From contig OY755171.1 of NCBI GenBank assembly GCA_963576735.1, positions 17,112,001-17,176,000 of the forward strand: 64,000 nucleotides of DNA. Reading direction: 5' to 3'. A model generated the notes under the pieces. It was not told where the DNA came from, did no database searches, and was given only the letters and a program-made list of their open reading frames with translations. This DNA is from Bedellia somnulentella. Taxonomy: Eukaryota > Arthropoda > Insecta > Lepidoptera > Bedelliidae. The position numbers and the translations under genes were made by a program. Each line of letters begins with the position of its first letter. The first letter of the stretch is position 1. Positions 1-9,500 of the stretch are shown in pieces.

Positions 1-252
1 AGCTAAATCGATCGATAAAAGCTTATAACGTGATTAGATTGACAAATTAAACGTTTTCAATGTCAAGTTGTTTGATATCTTTTTAGGTCAGACTTTAATA
101 GATATATTTATCGTAGGAGTAGACAGAGACTCAAAGATCTATGTCACTGCCGAACTTATCGCATTTATTGAGGTCTGCGAGCTCAGTTAAGTTTTTAACA
201 ACTTGCAACTTGCATGCAAGCATAATAAACAAGTAAACTCTAAAAAAAACAA

Positions 253-610
253 ACGTGATAGCTCAATGGGTAGAACACCGGTTATCGTGCAAACGACTAG
301 TGTTCAAATCCCGGGTCGGGACTATACCACTTTGTCTTTTCTAAAGACATATGTGTGGTTAATTTATCATGGTTGTTAACGGTGAGGGAAAACATCGTGA
401 GGAAACCCACATGGCTGAGTTGTACTTGGTCATGTGACAGTGTATTCGTACAAAACGGCGATAGGCCTGCCCCCTATCACGTGAGTACACTGTCCAAGTA
501 AAACGTGGGTACTCTGAACACCAGGTGACAAAGTCACGTGATGTTCAGATTTATTAGTACCTCTGCCAACCCCTTCGGGATATTCTGCTTGAACGTTTAT
601 GTTTATGATT
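253..610 (+). mobile_element. Family A tRNA-derived SINE, near full length
   Basis: The head (256-325) has a pol III A-box-like TAGCTCAATGGGTAGAAC and a B-box-like GTTCAAATCCC. The body contains paired segments that fold into hairpins (GATAGG..CCTATC; CTGAACACC..GTGATGTTCAG). The 3' end reads CTCTGCCAACCCC-TTCG-GGATA and then GAACGTTTATGTTTATG. This is the best + strand reference copy of the family in the window. No convincing target-site duplication was found. Confidence 0.8.
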
Positions 611-876
611 ACTTTAAAAAACCATCATTCCTGCAAAAATCATTCCTGCAAAAGTTAAAAATGCTGCTTAAAAATGGTCACTTATAAAATATTTGTCTGG
701 GGTCATCTATATACACAAAGTCTGGGACCATCATTTACTTGTATTCCATTATAGCTCAACTAATTCGGAAAATAATGTATTTATTAATGTATTAATATAT
801 TCTGGTGCTCAACAAATTTTCTTATGAATGAATATTTTCCAACGTTAAAACTATATCCAATGGTATTTGTCTTTTT
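611..876. other. Unassigned AT-rich stretch
   Basis: No gene is seen. The stretch has a short direct duplication of the phrase atcattcctgcaaaa near 625-655. Its right end (863-876) is the left target-site duplication of the next SINE. Confidence 0.5.
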
Positions 877-1113
877 GTTTTAGTTGATTGCCGTGTAGTG
901 CCGACTTCGAATGTCACTACACTGACTAAGGGCATAGGGTTTTATTTAATTGGTTTTTGGGCGATGCGGTTGGAAACCCATCACCAACGATACTTTATTT
1001 CTACCATCTTGTCCCTCTTTCCAAATGCGGCTGAGGAATATCTAGCTCTAAAGGTCTGATTACCCCTTTTTGGGATTTATGGCCTAGAGTATAGGGATGT
1101 ATGTATGTATGTA
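877..1113 (+). mobile_element. Family B SINE-like element
   Basis: Starts near GCCGTGTAGTGCC, carries the family core GGGCGATGCGGTTGGA and CCCATCACCAAC, and ends in a (GTAT)n tail. It is flanked by tatttgtctttttg (863-876) and tatttgtctttctg (1114-1127), a 14-bp target-site duplication with one mismatch. Confidence 0.8.
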
Positions 1114-1138
1114 TATTTGTCTTTCTGATAGGGTTTTT

Positions 1139-1515
1139 AACATAACATAACATAACATAAACGTTCACGCCGTTTATCCCCGAAGGGGTTGGCAGAGGTA
1201 CCAATACTCCTGAACTCACATGGCAAGCGCCATCTAGTTTCCAGAGAAGGTACCCACGTTTTGCTTAGACAGTGTACTCACGTGATAGGGGGCAGGCCTA
1301 TCGCCGTTTTGTACGAATACACTGTCACATGACTAAGTACAACTCAGTCATGTGGGTTTCCTCACGATGTTTTCCCTCACCGTTAGCAACCATGATAAAT
1401 TAACCACACATATGACTTTAGAAAAGACAAATTGGTGTAGGCCCGTCCCAGGATTGGAACTCACGCCCTTCTGTTTTTCGGGCGGGTGTTCTTACCCACT
1501 GGACTATCATGTCGC
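1139..1515 (-). mobile_element. Family A SINE, minus orientation
   Basis: Reverse complement of the family A consensus: a (CATAA)n tail, then the CCCCGAAGGGG stem-loop, the internal hairpins, and a degenerate tRNA head around 1435-1510 in which the B box reads as GGATTGGAACTC on the + strand. It sits only ~25 bp from the preceding family B element. Confidence 0.8.
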
Positions 1516-2050
1516 TTTAAAAAACTTTAAGTAACTTTAAAAACACGAAAAACAAATTATTAAGGAAGATTACCAACATATGAAGTGCAAATGAAACTAT
1601 GACAAATAGCCGATTAAAAAAAAATTGTTTTATATTAATTGGGCTGCTAGTATTAATAAAAACTATTACAAAATATTGATTGGAATTCACGCTCAGAGAT
1701 TTCATTATAAAAGATATTATATGTGTAAAAATTTAGATTAAATAAGAAAAAGAATATGTTAGGATCGTTGATGGAAAATGGTAAATATAATCAACATATT
1801 CTTGTTCATTGTGACATAATGTAGCATCAATCTTAAGTGATCAAAACATCATTTTTACGGTCAGTAAAGGTAATGTTGGTTCCGCTCATTGTTTGTATAT
1901 AAGTAGAGATTAGCCTAGCAACTCTAAAAGTTGTTTAGTATCTTACAGTAGTTGACATGGCTTGTCGCAAATTATTTTATTATTGTAAGAAACAACGCAA
2001 GTATGCTTTTAAAAACGTGTTAGACAAAAAAAAACAACAAATCTGTTAAC
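1516..2050. other. Unassigned AT-rich stretch
   Basis: No coding exon or known repeat is recognised. Short open frames here are AT-biased and look random. A TATA-like phrase (gtatataagtagagattag, ~1892-1912) is followed by agtagttgacatggcttgtcgcaa near 1945-1968, where an ATG opens only a short frame. I give it no gene status. Confidence 0.4.
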
Positions 2051-2060
2051 CAGCAAACAG

Positions 2061-2262
2061 ATAATTTAATGTTTTTTGACATGAATTCCTCATGTGGGGA
2101 TTATTACTCATAAATAAAAGATGTTATTAAAGGAAAGATAATTTCGACACTGGCGGGGTTCGAACCCCGCCAGTGTCGAAATTTTTCTTTCCTTTAATAA
2201 CATCTTTTATTTATGAGTAATAATCCCCACATGAGGAATTCATGTCAAAAAATATTAAATTA
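2061..2262. repeat. ~200-bp near-perfect palindrome
   Basis: Two arms of ~100 bp meet at TTCGAA (centre 2161/2162). The central 40 bp or so is perfectly self-complementary (CGACACTGGCGGGG and its complement). Outward, the arms differ only by a small indel in the aaggaaaga run and a g/a change near the outer end. As RNA or single-stranded DNA it would form a very long hairpin. Confidence 0.9.
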
Positions 2263-2419
2263 TGTGATAGTTAGGCGTTTCCAACATTTGCATTCTATCT
2301 GAAAAGGTAGACAAGTGGCCGTCCGAATTAGTTAAAATTCGGAGGTAGGAAACGCAAACACTACTTGAACGAGTAAAAAAGAAACAAAGGATAGAGAAAT
2401 TTCGCGCTGGATGCCAACT

Positions 2420-2492
2420 GACACTGAAGCTCAGTTGGCAGAGCGACGGTGGCGTATACCCGAAGGTCGCGGGTTCGAACCCCGCCAGTGTC
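2420..2492 (+). pseudogene. tRNA-like cloverleaf (pseudo-tRNA / SINE head)
   Basis: 73 nt with a fully paired acceptor stem (GACACTG/CAGTGTC), D stem (GCTC/GAGC) and T arm (GCGGG-TTCGAAC-CCCGC). The anticodon stem pairs at only 3 of 5 positions, and the loop GGCGTAT has G where tRNAs carry U33. It is therefore probably not a working tRNA but the pol III head of the surrounding element. A divergent or decayed tRNA gene is the alternative. Confidence 0.6.
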
Positions 2493-2585
2493 GAAATTTT
2501 TCTTTCCTTTAATAACATCTTTTATTTATCAGCAAACAGATATTTTCTTAGCATTAATCAGTATAAGGCAGCTATCATATATTAG

Positions 2586-2986
2586 TAAATGCAGTAGAGA
2601 TGAGGTCCCTTAGAAAAGTTTGTGTCGTTAGATTATGTGATCGAGTGAGAAATAGCGATCGGGTGAATGGTGCGGTGTGATAGATGATATTGTAAAAAAG
2701 ATAGAAAAAGGAATGTTAAGATGGTTATGATACATAGAGAGGATTGATGATAGTAAGTTCGTAAAGAAAATTTATAGAGCTAATGTGGATAGTAATCATA
2801 GTAGAGGACGACCTCGGACGACGCATTTGAACCAAATAGCGAGAGTGCTCAAAAAGGAATGCATGAAAAGATTGATGGATGTAAATGAAACTAGAGGGGT
2901 TTGCCAGGATCGTGCAAAGAGGCAATCGATAGTCTCTGCCTACCCTAATGGGAATTGTTGGTGTGGGTATATGTATGTATGTATTA
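2586..2986 (+). mobile_element. Family C LINE, 3' end fragment
   Basis: Decayed C-terminal coding end of a non-LTR retrotransposon. Pieces of the frame (2785-2960) read RANVDSNHSRGRPR-like and CMKRLMDVNETR..DRAKRQSIVSAYPNG, which is the usual tail of a large insect LINE reverse transcriptase. The 3' end is CTGCCTACCCTAATGGGAA..GTGGGTATATGTATGTATG. It is 5'-truncated and has frameshifts. Confidence 0.75.
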
Positions 2987-3085
2987 ATATATAGTCTGCA
3001 ATTTAGGAGATAGCTAACAGCTTCTTATGATATATATCTGTTATGTAGGTAGTTGTTGTTTTTGTGCCTTTAATAGCAAATAAAT

Positions 3086-3112
3086 ACCTTTTTTTCTTCT
3101 TCTTCTTCTTGA
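3086..3112 (+). repeat. Pyrimidine microsatellite (TTC)n
   Basis: Run of cttcttcttcttcttctt after a T tract. A second small family B remnant (the phrase ctaagccggcactacacgg) follows at 3202-3220. Confidence 0.8.
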
Positions 3113-3416
3113 AAAGCAAGAGAAAACATTATTCGGAAACAGGGACTGGTATAAAACATTGTTTAATTGACTAGAAAAATAAAAGTTATTATTAGACATT
3201 CTAAGCCGGCACTACACGGAACGGTACCAAAGCCGCTAAAAATTAATATGGAAATAATGACATAATAAAACTCGCAGCTTTTTAATTTAAAAAAACTAAC
3301 CTCTACATATAAAATGCTAGATTGGTAAATTCAAATATTCACTTGCCCCACATTAAAATGCAATGTGGATCAATTTTATTTTATATTTTATGCACATTTG
3401 TTTTACATCTTATATA

Positions 3417-3668
3417 CATACATACATACATACATATACTCACGGCTATAAATCCCTAGAAGGGGTAGCCAGAGCTAAGGAATTAAAAAATCCTCAGCCA
3501 CTTTTGGAAGTTACGTGGGGATTAGATGGTGAAATAAAGGTTCTTGGTGATGGGTCTCCAACCGCATCGCCCAAAAATCCCTTTAAAGCCCCTATACCGT
3601 TAGTCGCCTTTTACGTACACCCACCGGAAGAAATGGGGTAGTGCTATTCTAAGCCGGCACTACACAGC
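3417..3668 (-). mobile_element. Family B SINE-like element, full length
   Basis: A good full-length copy, minus orientation: (CATA)n tail at the left, then ACTCACGGCTATAAATCCC, the core, and the paired 5' end GGTAGTGC/GCACTAC at the right. Exact 12-bp target-site duplication acatcttatata at 3405-3416 and 3669-3680. A 92-aa open frame on the + strand across it is incidental. Confidence 0.9.
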
Positions 3669-3762
3669 ACATCTTATATATAAACTATAATTATAATCCA
3701 CATTAAACTATTTAAAGTCGTATTACCTAATTTTGTCATTAAATATTATTTTATGTTTCTAG

Positions 3763-4743
3763 GTCGAAGGAGAGTCAAGAAAAATATCGTCCCTGCAAAG
3801 GGAATCCAGATTTTCAAATGAGAGTGAAACCACAGATGTGAACCAAAAATATTTTAGAAAAAGAGATGATGTTTCTGACAGAAAATCATTACGGTCGAGA
3901 GGACGAAGTCAACCTGATTTACAAAGCACTACCCAAAAGACAGAGCTAATATCTCAAAGAGAAAGATTTATGTCCAGACGTGCTTATAACCGAACGCGCA
4001 ACAGATCACCAGAAGCAAAAAGTACTATTGAAACAACAACTGCCAACGAAATAAAACCACGATTAAAATACAATTCCAGGCGCATATCAACCCAATCACC
4101 TTCTGAAGATGTATTTTCATATATTGATGAAAGCCTAATAAAACCACAAATTACTCATATTGAAGAGCACACAAAAAGGTCTTCTGATGATAAAATATCA
4201 ACAAACGAGTTCAAAAGACGAAGTTCTTCGTTATTAGAAAACGTTGAAGATAGCCCTAAAAGGCCACGTTTTAGGACAAGCACGAAAGCTCAAGTAGAAT
4301 CAGATCACGAAGGTTCAGGGACAACGCACAAAATGGTTGTTTTGGACAAGGAACCAACCACTGTAAGAATTGTGAACGATATAAGAGCGGGAAGAAAACT
4401 TAGATACAGAACGCGTTTATCGGATACTGATACAAATTTAACCAACGAAGGAATGATACCTTTAATCAGAGATAAATCTAGTCAAAAAAATGAAAATGTA
4501 GCTAGTCATGGTGAATTCCAAACTACAAAATCTATGCCAATTATTATTACTGATAGTACCGAGTCGGCTAACCCAACCACAACGCTAAAAATAACTAAGG
4601 TAGTTAAACGTCCTTTATCACGAAGAAAAACTACAATAAAACCCAAAGGTATCATCAAAAAAGATAAAGTGAGTGAGGAAATAAGTGAAGACGATAATTA
4701 TCCAGCTAGTTTCAAAGCATTACTACAGGCAAAAAATGCTTCG
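3763..4743 (+). CDS. Mucin-like gene, exon 1 of those visible (internal exon)
   Basis: Acceptor ttatgtttctag at 3762 and donor TCG|GTAAGTA at 4743; 327 codons, phase 0 at both ends, so the reading frame enters from an exon not in view. The encoded stretch starts VEGESRKISSLQ and is unusually basic (clusters such as RSRGRSQ, SRRAYNRTRNRS, KRPRFR), with little Thr bias compared with later exons. An ORF-style start at 3838 is only a GTG inside the exon. Confidence 0.7.
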
Positions 4744-6524
4744 GTAAGTAAAAATGTTGTATTTTCGGGTGTTAATCCTTTACTATGATATAGTCATTGA
4801 TAAAAGTGTGTACTAATAATACATGTCCACAAATATTGTGTTTGACTAACTTTTTACTACAATTTATAACACATCGAGTTACATTCCAGACACATTCAAA
4901 CTCTCAACCAGTAGAGAGTTTGTCAGTGATTGCATCACAGCGGGTCTACAAAACATACATACCCACATCTCAGAGCACAAATACTGATAACACTACAAAA
5001 CAAAATTCACAAAAAAGGGTAAATATTATTACCATTATTCATATTTTCGTTACACTACTAAGAATTTTATTTTCTTCATTATACAGTAACATAAAATATC
5101 TTAACACAATTACATTTCAGTTTCATATTAAATCACATCCTGAAGAAAAAAATAATAGTAACGCCACTGATAATTTAACGAAATTGGAAGACATCAATCA
5201 GAAAAAAAATTCAAAAAGACCAGAGTTCAGGCCCCGGGAAAACTACCTCAGAAGTCGTCAGCATCTAAGTTCAAGCACGATTGCACCAAGTTCCAATGAT
5301 TTGAGTTCAAGGAAAAGTAGCTATAAATATGACAGAAAGTTAAGAATAACTACCTCGGAATCACTAAAATCTGGAAAAGACGAAAAAATACCAAGTAGGC
5401 CATCATCTTACTCCCGCTTTAAATTTGCTAAAAGAAATAATATGTCAAGCGTAACTAAGTCCTCTGATAATCAAAATAATAAAACGTCTTTTCAAACCAC
5501 GGAATCATCCTTACCCCGATTTTCATATTATTCAAGAAGTCGACCAAATATAAGCAGCTTTGATGTTTCAAAAAATGAAACCATAACTACTACTGCTGAA
5601 CAAGTGGAATCTACAACAGTATCAAACGATATTAATACTATTGATATGCATATAGATGACAGTAATGATTCGGAAGTAGTAGTATTCGCGGTAAAAAACA
5701 AAGAGGATCAAGAAAATAGCGTGGAAAATCTTTTAAGACGCAATGAATATGCTCTTTATACAGTTGAGGTCACACCAACTACATCAAAATATCATTCAAG
5801 TTTTAAAAATCCTAATGAGAATATAAATGAAAAAACTACTGAGTTATCATATGCTGTTACACCATCCATACGAAATTTACCAACAAGGAATTCAATTCGT
5901 CAAAAAAATATGGAAAAAACTAACGACACTGTAAACTCAATAAATAAAAACTCAAACAATAAAGAACAAAAGCATTCTGCAAATAAGCAGACAACATTGT
6001 CGTTAAATGGGGTGAGTAAATAACTAATTGTGATGGTTATTTTTTTATATACATAAAATATTTAGTCGGTTCCACAAACAGAGAAAATAACCTTAACAAT
6101 ATTTAAAAAATATTATAATACAAATTTAATGAAAAATCGTTATCTTTCAATGTAGTTTTTGACATGCAAAATAGTATTTTTAATAAAACATTGAGTTGTT
6201 ACTTCATTCAACACTAACAGGTCATACACATTCCAGATAAAAGAAGACATTGACAAAAGTCGTGGTAGATTTAGTTCTAGATATCGAGCTACAAACTTTG
6301 ACAAAACATTCTATAAACCAACAGTACCAACTATCACATCATCAACAGTAAGTAACAAAACACATTTACATTAGCTCTCGAGAAAACCTCAAATAAATAA
6401 CATCATCTATACTTATAATAAATCTGTAGAGAGGTCAATTCTGTACATGAAATATATTTTCAAAATAACTATCAGGTGGTGATTAGGGATCGATACTGAT
6501 GCCAAAAATGCAATCAGTAAAATT

Positions 6525-6574
<50 letters not shown>

Positions 6575-9500
6575 GGTTTGTATGTTCCTTATGGAAACAA
6601 AAACTACTCGACGGATTTTAACGAAACTTGGTACAATTATTCTCCATACTCCTAGGCAGGTTTTTGTATACTTTCCAGCAGAGTAATAAAGGGGAATTTT
6701 GGGAAATTTTGGGAAAACGGGAGAAGTTACTACATTTTTTAAGCTTCCGTCGCGTGTGCAGCCTTAATGGTTAAACTTACATAGAAATCATGTATGACGG
6801 AAATATTCTTCATAAAATTATCTAAAAAAAAATTTTCAACAGTTTATGTCTATCTTTTACGGTTGACTCACAATAACACGTGTAATTCCTGATAGCTTAG
6901 CAGTTCGGAACATTCTGATTATATTTGTTTACTCTTACGTTTGTAAACCTCTCACTCTTTCCTAATTTAAAAAAGGTAACATTATTACCTATTCAATAAA
7001 AAAAGAATCATAGAAATCGGTAGAGAAACATCGAAATTATACATAAAATAAGCCATCGCGCCCGTGACCAAAACCGAATCGTTACTAATTTACATATAAC
7101 ATACTAGATGGCGCCAGTAGTTGCATTCTACAACACGTAATGATTTATTTTTTAGATTGTTATAAATACTTCATAGCGTTTTATTCTAAAATTTGCTATT
7201 AAACGGAAATACTGAACCGTTCATTAAAGCACATTAAAAATTACCAAACTAGACTGTTTAGGGAGTGCTATAAATTTAATAAATTGAAAACGTTGCGCTG
7301 CATTTCACAATGCTTGAGCAGTGACTAAAGATATTTAAAAAACAACACTACCTGTGCGAAGCTGGGACGATCCACTAGTATTTAAATAAAGTAAACCCAA
7401 GCCCCTTTGTGAAATTGGCGTTAAGATAATGTCAAAATTTACTATCATTCATCATATTCGTTTTTTCACAATCATAATCATTTTATATCCTCTAACAATA
7501 TATATGAATAGCATGTTTTGCTAATATGGATATAGCAAATCAAATAGTTTAAAATCAGTTTTTCATTTCTGAAGGCTTGGCTGAAGTTCTTCGTAACTGA
7601 CCGTGATGTGACTAAAACAGTACAGGAACCGATTTGGCTTCTCAACGACTCGTTAGATGTCACAACAAAACCAGTACCAAGACTGAATATCACCCCATCA
7701 ATGCCATTTGCTTACGAATCACCGAAACATCTGGTTATAGGAATTATTTAATTATCACGTTTTCAAACAATACAATAACCTTCACTCGCACTAATTACTA
7801 AGTCTGACCAATTTTAAATACAATTAATAAATTATTCTGTTAGAATCGTGAACATTAAAGGCTTATGTTGTTAAACAGTTGTTATACGACATACTAATTA
7901 GGAATTAATAACTTTTTTTAAATACACATCTATCCATCTATCTGCTACCAGTTAATTTTAAAATTGGTCAGAATACACAGTTTTCATCAATATAATTTTT
8001 AAAATGTAGTAGCATTTAAGTTGCATTTTATAATATATTAAGTTTTTTATTAATGTTTAATGAAACATTAACTTTACGTGTGTTTTAATGTAGTAAAAAT
8101 AGTGTATATTTATTATGGTATAAATAGCATGTAACTTTTTTCTTCTAATCCATTAAAGTTTAGTATATAAAAATAACTCGTTTTAATATTTTATTCAAAC
8201 CTTTCACTTTCATGAACTTTTTTAATCTTATCTCCAAAAGTAATAAAGAGGCTTTGGTCTTAGCACAAAATTTTATTGCACTACGGTAACAATGGTTTCA
8301 TATTTTTTTATTCTTTTAATTTCTATTCTTTTCTTTTATATATGGGAGAGAACTTCTTATTGCAGGTAGAGGGAGAGGATATTGACTTAGGAAATGGCAT
8401 CCATTCAATAAAACTTACTAAGACACAACCGACACTATCTTCAGCAGACTTACGACTATCAGAGAGTGTTATGAGTTCACATATCATGAATGTAGAAGCA
8501 TCAAACTACTCGCCATCAGTAACTGTTTCCATATTTGATGCTTTAGCTGAAATACTCACGTCTACACCCAGACCACAAATTTCATCAACAACGGAAGTTA
8601 CACCAAAAAATGATTTTATTACTGTTAAACAAAATAAAAATGAAGTGAGTAATAATGCCAATGTAAATAGTGTCATGAATTTGGCAGATTTTGATTCATT
8701 TGTGTCCACGACCCCAACCATAACCACAAGTAATATATATGTACAAACCACCAAATCAAACACTAAAAGCAATGTGATTAATCGGATGGAGGTCGAGGGA
8801 AATACCACACTTTCTGAATCAAATAAAGAATCGACTATTGCTTTGCAACAAAATACACCAACTCCTTATCCCAACATTCCTATTACTCAAAGGCGACCTT
8901 TTGCTTTAAAAGTATTATACTCCGAAACAACAACAGCACAGGCTATGACTTCAGTTGAAACAACATCTACCCAAACATCGACTGATAACTCTATCACGGT
9001 ACTCAACACAAATTTATTTGAAAATTATTTAGTATCTTCTGAACTAACAAGCATGTTATCAGGTAATATCAAAGATATTATTGATAGTTATGATGAAATA
9101 ACTAAGTCGAAATTATCTTTGGGTATGACCAAACTTTTAAATTCCTTAATACCACGAGCTGCTGATACAGAACGTTTACCTGAAACTACTCCTTATACTT
9201 TGGAGCAAATCGAAAAAACGGCGCATAATATAGATTTTGGATCTAACTTCACTTCAAATAAGACAGCCAAAATTTCCGTTTTTGATTTGCGCCAAAATGA
9301 TTCCAGTAATGTAAATATAGTTGATAATGGTTCCTTAGACTTAAACATTGTAAATACTGAAAAATCTAGTTTAGCTAACAATTACACAATAGCTGATGAA
9401 TTCATGTCTGATACTAAAAGTCAAACAACAAATACTTATGTTGAAATGACTACCTCGTCATCATTCGTCGAAAATTTAGATTATAATGTAGAAGATATAA

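Larger units (their letters stand above)
2051..2542. mobile_element. Composite tRNA-related element with target-site duplication
   Basis: The copies of cagcaaacagata at 2051-2063 and 2530-2542 form a 13-bp target-site duplication around an inserted unit (2064-2529). From left to right the unit has an inverted copy of its own tail, the same tail in direct orientation, an unrelated body (2263-2419), a tRNA-like cloverleaf (2420-2492) and the tail again, ending ..atcttttatttat. The same ~55-bp tail is thus present three times. The structure looks like a dimeric or rearranged SINE. Confidence 0.7.

Noticed and set aside
256..330. tRNA-like heads of family A and of the SINE at 51784 considered as tRNA genes
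   Set aside because: A and B boxes are present but the cloverleaf is incomplete, and the same sequences recur fused to SINE bodies.
3363..3641. 92-aa frame, and similar frames at 45346-45645, 46269-46469 and 60158-60355
   Set aside because: These are translations of family B elements, recurring in either orientation, and are not genes.
4797..4889. ATG-started extension upstream of exon 2
   Set aside because: This stretch lies between a good donor (4743) and a good acceptor (4889), and the phases join across it.
6527..6575. Regular short repeats (CTGT)n and (GACA)n considered as an array
   Set aside because: Simple microsatellites inside Helitron-like elements; there are no spacers, and a CRISPR array is not expected in an animal genome.
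8506..8808. 100-aa open frame on the minus strand, and similar ones at 9193-10356, 10891-11193, 11862-12653 and 13074-13301
   Set aside because: Shadows of the Thr/Asn-rich exons: ACN/AAY codons give long open Val/Leu/Phe-rich frames on the opposite strand. No independent splice or motif support.
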